64,000 nt of DNA from Rhea pennata (taxonomy: Eukaryota; Chordata; Aves; Rheiformes; Rheidae): NCBI RefSeq assembly GCF_028389875.1, contig NC_084671.1:26691083-26755082 (forward strand), written 5' to 3'. Below are positions 24,383-36,876 of this stretch, in pieces. Every line of letters begins with the position of its first letter. Within the stretch, counting starts at the first letter, position 1. Under the pieces are notes generated by a model. It saw nothing but the letters and a program-made list of their open reading frames with translations, had not been told where the DNA came from and did not search any database. Made by a program: the position numbers and the translations under genes.

Positions 24383-24660
24383 TTGTTTTGCGTGGGGCCG
24401 GGGGGGTCGCGGCGGTCGTTTTGCGGGGGGCTGTAGCGGCAGGCTGCGGGTGTGGTCGTCGTCGGCGCGGGGCGGCGTTGCGGAGGGGCGAGCGGGGCGG
24501 CGGGGGGGAGCGTCGCGTGCGGAGGGCGCCCGCGCGCGGCCAGGCGGGGCGTTGTGCGGGGCGCGTGTCGGGAGAGGGCGCGAGAGGGGTGCGGGTGTTG
24601 CGTGCGGGGCAGCAGCGTGCGCGGGGTGTTGTGAAGGGGGCGGCGGTGGGGCCGACTGTT

Positions 24661-24780
24661 GCCTACGGCCATACCACCCTGAGAACGCCCGATCTCGTCT
24701 GATCTCGGAAGCTAAGCAGGGTCGGGCCCGGTTAGTACTTGGATGGGAGACCGCCTGGGAATACCGGGTGCTGTAGGCTT
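24661..24780 (+). rRNA. 5S ribosomal RNA, copy 6
   Basis: Identical to copy 1; 398 bp after copy 5. Confidence 0.97.
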
Positions 24781-25057
24781 TTGTTTTGCGTGGGGCCGGG
24801 GGGTCGCGGCGGTCGTTTTGCGGGGGGCTGTAGCGGCAGGCTGCGGGTGTGGTCGTCGTCGGCGCGGGGCGGCGTTGCGGAGGGGCGAGCGGGGCGGCGG
24901 GGGGGAGCGTCGCGTGCGGAGGGCGCCCGCGCGCGGCCAGGCGGGGCGTTGTGCGGGGCGCGTGTCGGGAGAGGGCGCGAGAGGGGTGCGGGTGTTGCGT
25001 GCGGGGCAGCAGCGTGCGCGGGGTGTTGTGAAGGGGGCGGCGGTGGGGCCGACTGTT

Positions 25058-25177
25058 GCCTACGGCCATACCACCCTGAGAACGCCCGATCTCGTCTGAT
25101 CTCGGAAGCTAAGCAGGGTCGGGCCCGGTTAGTACTTGGATGGGAGACCGCCTGGGAATACCGGGTGCTGTAGGCTT
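25058..25177 (+). rRNA. 5S ribosomal RNA, copy 7
   Basis: Identical to copy 1. Like copy 5 it is followed by the spacer with the extra G. Confidence 0.97.
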
Positions 25178-25455
25178 TTGTTTTGCGTGGGGCCGGGGGG
25201 GTCGCGGCGGTCGTTTTGCGGGGGGCTGTAGCGGCAGGCTGCGGGTGTGGTCGTCGTCGGCGCGGGGCGGCGTTGCGGAGGGGCGAGCGGGGCGGCGGGG
25301 GGGAGCGTCGCGTGCGGAGGGCGCCCGCGCGCGGCCAGGCGGGGCGTTGTGCGGGGCGCGTGTCGGGAGAGGGCGCGAGAGGGGTGCGGGTGTTGCGTGC
25401 GGGGCAGCAGCGTGCGCGGGGTGTTGTGAAGGGGGCGGCGGTGGGGCCGACTGTT

Positions 25456-25575
25456 GCCTACGGCCATACCACCCTGAGAACGCCCGATCTCGTCTGATCT
25501 CGGAAGCTAAGCAGGGTCGGGCCCGGTTAGTACTTGGATGGGAGACCGCCTGGGAATACCGGGTGCTGTAGGCTT
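25456..25575 (+). rRNA. 5S ribosomal RNA, copy 8
   Basis: Identical to copy 1; 398 bp after copy 7. Confidence 0.97.
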
Positions 25576-25852
25576 TTGTTTTGCGTGGGGCCGGGGGGTC
25601 GCGGCGGTCGTTTTGCGGGGGGCTGTAGCGGCAGGCTGCGGGTGTGGTCGTCGTCGGCGCGGGGCGGCGTTGCGGAGGGGCGAGCGGGGCGGCGGGGGGG
25701 AGCGTCGCGTGCGGAGGGCGCCCGCGCGCGGCCAGGCGGGGCGTTGTGCGGGGCGCGTGTCGGGAGAGGGCGCGAGAGGGGTGCGGGTGTTGCGTGCGGG
25801 GCAGCAGCGTGCGCGGGGTGTTGTGAAGGGGGCGGCGGTGGGGCCGACTGTT

Positions 25853-25972
25853 GCCTACGGCCATACCACCCTGAGAACGCCCGATCTCGTCTGATCTCGG
25901 AAGCTAAGCAGGGTCGGGCCCGGTTAGTACTTGGATGGGAGACCGCCTGGGAATACCGGGTGCTGTAGGCTT
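25853..25972 (+). rRNA. 5S ribosomal RNA, copy 9
   Basis: Identical to copy 1; 397 bp after copy 8. Confidence 0.97.
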
Positions 25973-26249
25973 TTGTTTTGCGTGGGGCCGGGGGGTCGCG
26001 GCGGTCGTTTTGCGGGGGGCTGTAGCGGCAGGCTGCGGGTGTGGTCGTCGTCGGCGCGGGGCGGCGTTGCGGAGGGGCGAGCGGGGCGGCGGGGGGGAGC
26101 GTCGCGTGCGGAGGGCGCCCGCGCGCGGCCAGGCGGGGCGTTGTGCGGGGCGCGTGTCGGGAGAGGGCGCGAGAGGGGTGCGGGTGTTGCGTGCGGGGCA
26201 GCAGCGTGCGCGGGGTGTTGTGAAGGGGGCGGCGGTGGGGCCAACTGTT

Positions 26250-26369
26250 GCCTACGGCCATACCACCCTGAGAACGCCCGATCTCGTCTGATCTCGGAAG
26301 CTAAGCAGGGTCGGGCCCGGTTAGTACTTGGATGGGAGACCGCCTGGGAATACCGGGTGCTGTAGGCTT
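26250..26369 (+). rRNA. 5S ribosomal RNA, copy 10 (last)
   Basis: Identical to copy 1, but the base 9 nt upstream of the gene is A where other units have G. Only about 120 bp of spacer follow before the array ends. Confidence 0.97.
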
Positions 26370-26493
26370 TTGTTTTGCGTGGGGCCGGGGGGTCGCGGCG
26401 GTCGTTTTGCGGGGGGCTGTAGCGGCAGGCTGCGGGTGTGGTCGTCGTCGGCGCGGGGCGGCGTTGCGGAGGGGCGAGCAGGGCGGCGGGGGA

Positions 26494-26841
26494 GACAGAC
26501 ATTTGGTTGTTTTATATCATTTCATGTCTGCAGTCATTTTTTGCCTATTTTGAAGCCTTTGTAATGTTTCTTTTCCTCGTGTCTTTTACAGAGGCTTGGT
26601 ATGGTGGGTTAGAATTAAATTGTTTTTCCATCTTTGTTGTTTTCTTTTCTTTTTTTTTTTTTTTTCTTGTTTTGTAATCCTTTTTCCCTCTCAGAAGAGC
26701 TATGTGCACTTTTGCGCATACGCAGTGTTGTCGGTGCTCCCTCCTTATGCACAGCCCGCTCATGCCTCTCTCCTGGTCTGTAGCGCCAGGGCACCCTGCG
26801 ACGCGGACCCTTCGGCCTGCGTAGTCCCAGACACCGGGGTG
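26494..26841. other. Spacer between 5S array and AIRE stop codon
   Basis: About 350 bp, AT-rich in its first half with a T-run around 26650-26666. It must contain the AIRE 3' UTR (minus strand), yet no canonical AATAAA is seen on that strand. AIRE transcription runs toward the array, convergent with the 5S genes. Confidence 0.6.
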
Positions 26842-29605
<2,764 letters not shown>

Positions 29606-31964
29606 GCCGCGCTCGCCCCGGGGCCGAGCCGGGCCGCCGCCGCCCTTTAACGGCGCCCAGCCGGGTGCCTCGGCCCTAATCGCCGCCCTGGCCCTCGCCC
29701 GCCCCCGCCACCGAAACCAGGAACCTCGTTAGGCTCCGCGGGCGCCGCTCGTCCGCGTGCACGGCGCCCCGCGACCGGCGCGGCGCGGCGGCGCCCCAAA
29801 ACCCGCGGACTTTCCGACGCGCCTGCCTCTCTCATCTGGAAACTCGGCCGCAGCTGCCGGCGCCCAACTCGCGCCGCGGCAGCTCAGCGCCAACGGGAGC
29901 CAGCTAGCAAGGAGGAGGAGGAGGAGGGGGAGGAAGGTTTCCAGGGGAGGCTGCTGCACGGGCGCCGCTCGCCCGGCGGCGTCTCCCGGGGCGAGGACGC
30001 CTGCTCAGCGCGCCGCGGCGGGACGGCCGCGGATTCGGCTGCTCCCCGGCCGGCGTTACCACCCCGCGGCTCGGCAGTAACCCGTGCCAGGAGGAAGCTG
30101 CCGTCCCGTCCCGGCAGCGCTGGAGGAGTAACAAGACGCCGCCCTCCGCCCGAGCAGGAAATACCCTCGCGGGTTTCTGGTTACAAAAGCTTTCCGAGAT
30201 AAAACCCCTCGCCCCCAATAGCTCTGCGGGATCTGGCGTGACTTTTTGGTAGCAGCCTTGGACACAGCAGCCTGGGTTACAGGAAGAAAAAGAAAAAAGA
30301 AAGAAAAAAGCTGAGGGAAGAGGCAAAATCAGTGCTGCGAAGTGCCCTTGGTCTGGGGGGTGACACGAGCAGGCGGTAGGAGGAGGAAAGGGAAGGAGGA
30401 ACCGGGCTTGGGCGCTGCTGCGGTTTGGCAGCAGCCCCAACGCTGCAACGCTTTCCCGGCCGGAAAGCCTGGGTTTGCCCAGACTCGCTCCGGCACGACG
30501 TGTTTTTCCCCGGTTCTTTCCGAGCTGTGTCCTAGCCGAGGCTCGCGAGCAGCCAGGGCCGAGCTTGGCCGCCAGCCACAGCGCCGGGGGATGAAACGCG
30601 GCGACCGGGGAGGTTCGCGTCCCCTCCAGGCTGGCCGCGGGCTCCGAGCACCAGCACGCTCATGGCGCAGCTTGGCCGGCCGGCTCCATCCTCCCGGTGC
30701 AGACCGGCTTCCTCTCGCTTAGAGGAGAGCTCGGTGCCTGCAAGGTATTTGTAAGGGCCTGGCAAAGCCGGCTCTGCCCTGAAGCACGGGTGTAAAACAC
30801 CGCTGGGGCTGGCGGCAGCCCTGCCTGGCCGCGGGAGGACCAAGGGCCACGCTCAGGCTTCAGGGTGCCTCCGCCTCCGTCACTCCTGCGGCGGAAAGCG
30901 AAGCAAAAGGCTCCAGGTAGGTGTCGTCCTCGACACAGAAGCACCATCTTTTACCTGCAACTTCTTCAGGGCTGGAGGATCGAGAGAGACAGGCCAGCCC
31001 CGGAGCAGCCGGTCCCCCAGGAGCGGACACCGCTGCAGCGGGCGAGAGGGAGGGATCACCAACGCGAGCGCCGTGCGGCTCGGAGCAGGCGTCCCCAGCC
31101 GCCCCGCAGCACCGCTCGCCTTTTCCGGGCTCGCCAAACTCCTCCTGACCTCCAGCTTCCCCTGTCCACACCGGCATTGACCCGTCTCAGTTGTCCACGT
31201 AGCCACAGCAGGAACCGGAAAACCTGGGGCAAAGCTGATTTCGAACTGTTTTGGGGACATCTTTTTGAAAGACTGCTTCTGGGACGCGATACGGGTTTCT
31301 GCAGGAGGCATTTTAGGTATCTGAGGATAGGCGGAAATACAAGGTATGACAGTACTTTAACACTTCTAGCTCTGCTGCACATGTTCAGCTTTGAGGCTAG
31401 GTAAAACACACACACAAAAACAAAAAATAAGAATGTAAATATTTAAAATGCGTTAGAGTCCCCCTTTTTTAATTCTTTCTCAAAATGCAAATGCCCAAAC
31501 ACTTCCCTGAATTGGAGTCAGGAAAGAACAGCAAAAGAAGGGGGAACCGACCGGCCAGGCAAGACTGCAGCAACACTGCCGGAAAGGAAGGGTCTCTGCC
31601 CGCCGTCGTTCAACCCTCGACACCGAGCTCTCCGTGCCTGAAGCACGGAGACGGCCGAGCTGAAATGCTGCCACCAAACACCGCGGTTTCAGCGCTTTCC
31701 CCTTACCTTTGGCTGCTGCAGGGTCCAGCCCGTTTTTGTAAAAAGGCTCTGTGTGGAGCGTAAACTCTGGACTTTTGCTCCAGTTTCTAGAAGTTTTTCC
31801 TCCCACTGCCCCGCACAGTCCAGATGAGCGCACGTCCCTCTGCACACTTCACAGCTGCTCCTGTAAGAGCACAGGAGCGAGAGCTGAAGTAAGGAATATT
31901 TATTTTTGCTTCAGTTTCCTCTTTCCTCCCCCATTAGAAAGAAAAGAAAAACAAAAGCCTAGAG
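29606..31964. other. GC-rich region upstream of AIRE
   Basis: CpG-rich until about 31.2 kb, then falling in GC. It should hold the AIRE promoter next to 29.6 kb; no TATA box is seen. Plus-strand open frames such as 30865-31404 (179 codons) are Arg/Pro-rich and without family resemblance. No gene supported. Confidence 0.5.
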
Positions 31965-31978
31965 TTATGTTATATTAA

Positions 31979-31984
31979 TTTATT
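31979..31984 (-). terminator. Distal poly(A) signal for the 288-residue gene
   Basis: AATAAA on the minus strand. It would give the gene ending at 34684 a 3' UTR of about 2.7 kb. An overlapping pair of AATAAA signals at 33469-33478 could give a shorter UTR. The long AT-rich stretch between them fits a 3' UTR but this is inference. Confidence 0.35.
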
Positions 31985-34683
31985 TGGGACACACCAGAAA
32001 AGGAAAGTCAACAACTGTTAACGTACAAAAGTACAGAGTCCTGGGACAAGTTTTACTGTCCTGATTAAAAAGGCACCATGGTCCCAAAGAAGAGCAATCA
32101 GAATACATCATTTAAAATTTTCTCCCCTGTTGCAGCAGAAACAGAGCCAGGCTGTGGCTCTATCCACAGTCATCAAACCCAGTTGAAAAACAAAACAAAA
32201 CAAAAAAAAAAAAAAAAAAAAATCCACGATTTAAATGTGATGAACACTGCTCAGCCTGTACAGGATGGCATAAAAAGAACCACAGCTTAAAAGATGGTCA
32301 TGCTTTTTCTTAAAACAACAAAGGTGACAAACCATCAAGTGCTTAGCTGAGGAAGACAGCAGACTGCTCAGCTTCTGACATCTTCAGCTCAAGACTTTCT
32401 GTAAGATGCATGTCCGGTATGTGAATCTACTAGGCCGAGTATGGGGCTGCTGAACGAAATGTAATTGCCTGTGGTATACAGGAAGTCAGATCTGACAACC
32501 TTAAATTCCCTGAATATCATAAAGCACGGTACAGCTGTGTTCCATAGTCTATTCAATCCTGTCGGATTTGCTTTGCACACTAGCATTTATATTGTCAGCT
32601 ATATTTGTAATACAAAGGGGATTTTACAGCAGTTATTAAAAAATTCTACTTCTGCGAGGTCTGAGCTTGGCTATATTCCCTGCTGAAACAGAGTTGCTGG
32701 TGTAAAAGCCCAGTGAGAGGCTCAAGCCCAGCATCTCAGGGCTAGAAGGCAAATAGTTTAAATGTGACATAATTTGCAAGGGGGAGTCAGTGAAGCACAT
32801 CAGAGAGAGGAGGAGAGGAGGGCTGCGAACTCTCAAGCACAGGAGGCTGAAGAGTGTTGCAGAACGTGGGTGCGCATTATTATACCTGAAACGGCCCTAA
32901 GTAAGAGTGAGGCAGAATATACTAAATATTTTGGAGCAACTTACCATGAAGAACTTCTCAGTGAGACAGAATAAGGATCCCAGCAATTACTCATGAGCAA
33001 GTTCACTGGGAAGTCGACATTTCGCTCAGGCCTGGACAGATCAGTCCTTAGGCGGAGGGACAGCATGGAGATACGCTGGAGTCTGACTAAGCAGCAAGGC
33101 CAGGGCTGCTGCCTCCCGCGCTTGCTAGCTCTGCTTCATCTGAATTTGAACAGCAGCTAATTTGCGTTTCATTCCTCCTTTGGCATAGGACTTCAAAGCG
33201 GTCCAAAAACTGATTCACTAAAGTTACAGGAGCTGTCAAAATTATTTGTACATGCATTTATTGTCAAAGGGAGCAAAAGACAAAGAATGAAACAGCACAA
33301 GTTAATGTCAGTAAAATGATATGCAGGCTGTTTAGAGCAAAGTAATAGGGAGAAGCTGAGATACTGGAGTGGGGAAACCAATGTTCACACTGAAAGGTAA
33401 ATTTGAAAACCAGGCAAGTTTGAGCTCTTCCTACCAGAGCACTTTTCTCTGGACAATTACAGACTTGCTTTATTTATTTTTAGCATATTCTGGCGAGGTT
33501 TGGGAGGCTCACCAGAGAGATCTCCAGCACTGCGTTTCACAGAAAGTTCAAGTCTCTCATCTTTAAAAATCAATAAAGCAATTCTAACTAAAAACGGCAG
33601 ATACCCTTGTGCTGCATGTATCTAAAGTCACAGACGTGCCACTGGTTAAGTATAATCTAGGGCAAGAGGGTTATACTTTGTTCAAACAAACTCCTGGTGG
33701 AAAACTACCTTCTCTACTCTGTTTTCTGATTGGACCTACACGGGGTGGAAAAGCAAGCCCAGATTTAGAAGCCTCTTGCTGCAAACACCTCAGCTATCCA
33801 TTCTTGGGAAGGCTTTTTCTTCCCCTATATCCTAAGGCGGCAGGATAACAGTTTATAAAGTTCTTCCCATCCCGGACTAAATAATGCAGTTTGCATCCCT
33901 CCATCCATCTTAACCCCTGGCAGATAAAACACTACCACTTCATTTAGGGTTCACACCTCTCAGTTCCTAGATTACAGATTTCATGTTAAGAGTCACCAAA
34001 TTACGGGAAGGCTTATCCTGATCAAGGAAATGTCACTATGCAGAATAAAACATTTGGAATCACTTTTAAAACCAAAGTACTCAAACACCTCCTCTCTCTC
34101 TCGCCCTCCTCCAGCAAGAGAGCAATCTGTTAACAAAATCACAGAATGCATCTCCAGGACTAGGTAATACAAGCTAAAAAACTAGCTTTCTCCCTCACAG
34201 AAATGCCAAATTCTGAAAGGGGCTGAACAACTTTCACTCCCAGTGAAATTAACTGGAGTTATGGCTGTTCAGCACGTGAATTTTACATTAGCAACAAGTC
34301 CAAGTTATTTCCCTGCAGTAAATGAGAGTCCTGTTTCATTAGGCCACCACTGGCTCAGAAATGGAGAGAGACTTCTAAAAACACACTCGTGTAGACAGGA
34401 ACTTGGGTCAAGAGGCTTATCCACTACATAACCTTAGATCATCTGCTGTGTTCGAGCCTTCAGATCATTAGCTGATGATGACTCAGCCTTCCAGGTTCAT
34501 GTGTGTTAGTCCTTGCCACCGTTGCTGTCATCCCAGCACTCTTCCCCGGAGGCAGGATGTTCCTGAGCTCAGGCTGGGGATCTACAGCAATTACTTCCAA
34601 TTGATTGTGGGGTTTCAAACTTGCCTAAAGTGTGTATTGCCACCTTGTTCTCCAGCAGCTCGGCTTGCCAACAACGGCATACG
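31985..34683 (-). other. Probable 3' UTR or intergenic DNA
   Basis: AT-rich, no coding exon seen. Contains an A-rich run at about 32186-32221 and alternative minus-strand poly(A) signals at 33469-33478. Confidence 0.4.
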
Positions 34684-35550
34684 CTAACAGTTTTTGACCT
34701 TGTCCACAGTCTCGTAGAACCCAGGCCTAACTCTCCTTATGCTCATCCGTATATGCTGGCACTCCAGGGGCATGGCATCGCTAGCAGGAGTCGCTGAACT
34801 GGCAGACCACGCAGTGCACCGGCGCTTTCTTCTGCCCCTCAGCGAAAAGCCTGGAGCCCCTCCGTTCTCTCCTTCTGCAGGACAGGATTCATCCACACTC
34901 GTGCCTTCATCCGACTGCTCGTCACTTTTATACGTCTTTTCCTTTGCTTTGTTTCCTTCCTTTTCCTCCTTGGCGAGTTTTCTGAAGTGCTCTAAGCACT
35001 GTATCTTTCGTCTTCTTTCCATCATCTTCAGTTCTTGCTTGTCTGTGCAATCTTCATAGTACATTTTTCTTTCACTTCTTTGATCTTCAAGAAATTTCCA
35101 TTCAGTGCCAGTCATTTTTACCCCACTGTATTCCTCCAGTTTATTTCTTGTCGGTGTGTCTGTACAGAATATGTCAAAGAGCTTCTCTGAACTCTCATTG
35201 AATTTGTCTGCTCTCTCTACAAAAGCCTGGTTTTGTCTCTGCTTTCTGGTCTGATACAATTTGGTGAATTCCTCATACATTTTGAGGATAATTTTCTTTA
35301 TATTTTTTGTCGCAATGGTATGCAAGTTGCAAAGCAACCAGTGCTCCTGCAGATGTTCGGCAAGCAACTGGGCCGCATCCTCTTTGGACCGCTGGGCTTG
35401 GCCAGCTCTTTTGGGCTGCAGTAAGTACAGCATATTCTGAACCACATCTTTCTTCGTGGGCAGTATTCCCTGCGTGAAACCAGAGGACTCCACGTACTCA
35501 ACAGTTCCTAGAGTCTTCCTTACTTTCACCTCGGTATCCAGTGATTCCAT
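34684..35550 (-). CDS. Unrecognised 288-residue protein divergent from SCLY
   Basis: A single uninterrupted 288-codon frame. The ATG at 35550 is fixed as the start by an in-frame TAA seven codons upstream in the same exon; the start context has G at -3 and +4. N-terminal half: VEYVESSGFTQGILPTKKDV, LYLLQP, then EHLQEHWLLCN and a basic stretch YQTRKQRQ. Middle: EKLFDIFC, a WKFLEDQRSERKMYYEDC block, then a Lys/Glu-rich coiled coil. C-terminus: acidic/Ser stretch, RGRRKRR basic cluster (nuclear-signal-like) and QHIRMSIRRVRP. The layout reminds me of uncharacterised, often multicopy proteins in invertebrates and fishes that have LPTK..., LFDI and FL-DQR-RKM blocks and may be element-derived; I cannot name a family or function. 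An acceptor (TTTTTTCAG) before 35583 and a donor at 36111/36110 suggest a non-coding first exon, so it looks like an expressed gene and not a fragment. Confidence 0.75.
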   Translation of the reverse strand: MESLDTEVKVRKTLGTVEYVESSGFTQGILPTKKDVVQNMLYLLQPKRAGQAQRSKEDAAQLLAEHLQEHWLLCNLHTIATKNIKKIILKMYEEFTKLYQTRKQRQNQAFVERADKFNESSEKLFDIFCTDTPTRNKLEEYSGVKMTGTEWKFLEDQRSERKMYYEDCTDKQELKMMERRRKIQCLEHFRKLAKEEKEGNKAKEKTYKSDEQSDEGTSVDESCPAEGENGGAPGFSLRGRRKRRCTAWSASSATPASDAMPLECQHIRMSIRRVRPGFYETVDKVKNC

Positions 35551-35583
35551 CACTGCTCGTTTATCTCGTAGTTAGGACATAAT

Positions 35584-36110
35584 CTGAAAAAACGAGAAAA
35601 CAAAGTATGTGAAACGAAGCGTGTTTTTTCTTCGCCTTCTCGCCCTCGGCTCCCGCGCAGCGCAGGCGCGGGCAGGACGCTCCGCGCCCGGCAGCCGGCG
35701 CCGGGACGCTGCAGCGCGCTCGGCGGCTGTTGGACAGCTGCCGCCTTAGCCCGGCCCCCTGAAGGAGCTGCGCGCCGCGGCGCCCTCGCTCCTCCGCGCC
35801 GCGCTCCGAGCCGGCTCCTGGCCGCCGCTCGGGCCAGCGAGCTCCCGCCGGCGCCTCCGACTCAGCCCTGCGAGCTGCGGCGCGGCCGGCGCCCACCCCG
35901 CGCCCGCCGCTCCCGGCCCCCGCCCGCCCCGGGCCTGGCCGCCCCGGCGCTCTGCCGGCCGCGCCGGGCGGCGAGGGCCGCGGCCTCCTGCGCGCCGCGG
36001 AGCCCCGGGCGCCGCCCGCGGCCTCCTGCGCGCCGCGGGCCCCGGTCGGGGGTCGGCGGGGCCTGGCGCGCCCTGCCCCCGGCCCGGCCCCTCCCCTCCC
36101 CGGGGCTCAC
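35584..36110 (-). other. Intron in 5' leader of the 288-residue gene
   Basis: 527 bp, GC-rich, donor GCG|GTGAGC directly after CAAGATGGCG (36111-36120) and acceptor TTTTTTCAG. The leader therefore contains an upstream ATG that reads only a few codons after splicing before a TAA. Confidence 0.6.
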
Positions 36111-36840
36111 CGCCATCTTGGAGGGGGGTCTGCGGAGCCTGCGCAGGAGGCAGCGGGGGGGACAGGACGAGGTTGCCGCCGCCATCTTAGAGAGGGGCAG
36201 CGCCGCCGCGGACCCGCCCGCCCTTCCGCCCGCCCTTCGGCGGAAGGCCACCCCGCTCCCGCCCCTCTAGCGCCTCGCCTCTCTATGGTGGGAAGCGGAA
36301 CCCCGCCGGCTCTATGGGCGCGGGCCGCGGATTGGCCGGCGCCGAAAGCAGGAAGCGGCGCGTGTGAGCGAGGGCCCGAAGCGGCGTCGCGGCCGCGGCC
36401 GGGTCCACAGCGCCCCGCGGCGGCGGGCGGTGGCGCAGGTGGGCGGGGGGGGGGGGGGGGGGCGCCTGCGCGGGACGCCAGGGCGGGAGCCGATTGGCCG
36501 CGGCGCGGGCGCCGCCGACCACGGGCCAATGGCCGCCCCGGAGGGGCTTGAGCTCTTGGGCCAATGGCCGGGCGCTGCGAGGCGGGGGGGAGGGAGAAGA
36601 GGAGGTGACGGGAGCTGACTGGGCGTCAGCCGGGTGCTGCCAGCGGGGGAGCCAATAGCAGCGGCCTAGCAGGGAGCTGATTGGCGGGTGCCCGGGAGCT
36701 GCGGCTGAGGCGCGGAGGGCGCTGATTGGGCAGTGGCCGGGGCCGCGGCCCCTCAGGAGCCCGCCATAAATTCCGACCCGGGGAGGGGGGGTGCCTGGGA
36801 GGGTCTGTGTGGTGGTGGTAGGTCTCTCGCTGCCCCACAG
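36111..36840. promoter_or_regulatory. Bidirectional CpG-island promoter, SCLY and 288-residue gene
   Basis: CpG island with two minus-strand YY1-type CAAGATGGCGG/TAAGATGGCGG sites near 36111-36190 and seven CCAAT boxes of both orientations: ATTGG at 36331, 36493, 36680 and 36725, CCAAT at 36526, 36561 and 36652. A G-run of about 18 interrupts it at 36440-36460. A CATAAAT near 36766 is a weak TATA-like site for SCLY. Divergent genes start on both sides. Confidence 0.75.
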
Positions 36841-36876
36841 AGCCCCACGGAAGGGCAGCTGCAGGCCCGGCCCGAC

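Larger units (their letters stand above)
22428..26493 (+). repeat. Tandem 5S rDNA array, ten units
   Basis: Head-to-tail array of a 397-398 bp unit: 120 bp 5S gene plus about 277 bp GC-rich spacer containing G-runs and a GTCGTCGTCGG motif. Gene starts are 22675, 23072, 23469, 23866, 24263, 24661, 25058, 25456, 25853 and 26250. Both ends break within spacer: the left end starts at GGTCGTTTTGCGG and the right end stops at GGGCGGCGGGGG, so the array is ten units plus about 94 bp. Units are almost identical. The first spacer has GGCTGTGGGT where others have GGCTGCGGGT, and the spacer before gene 10 has GGCCAACT for GGCCGACT. Spacers after genes 5 and 7 have one extra G. The true copy number in the animal may differ, because assemblies tend to collapse such arrays. 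Confidence 0.97.

Noticed and set aside
22753-26365. Repeated 118-, 144- and 244-codon open frames on both strands across 22.4-26.5 kb
   Set aside because: They read through the 5S genes and their GC-rich spacers; periodicity equals the rDNA unit. Not protein genes.
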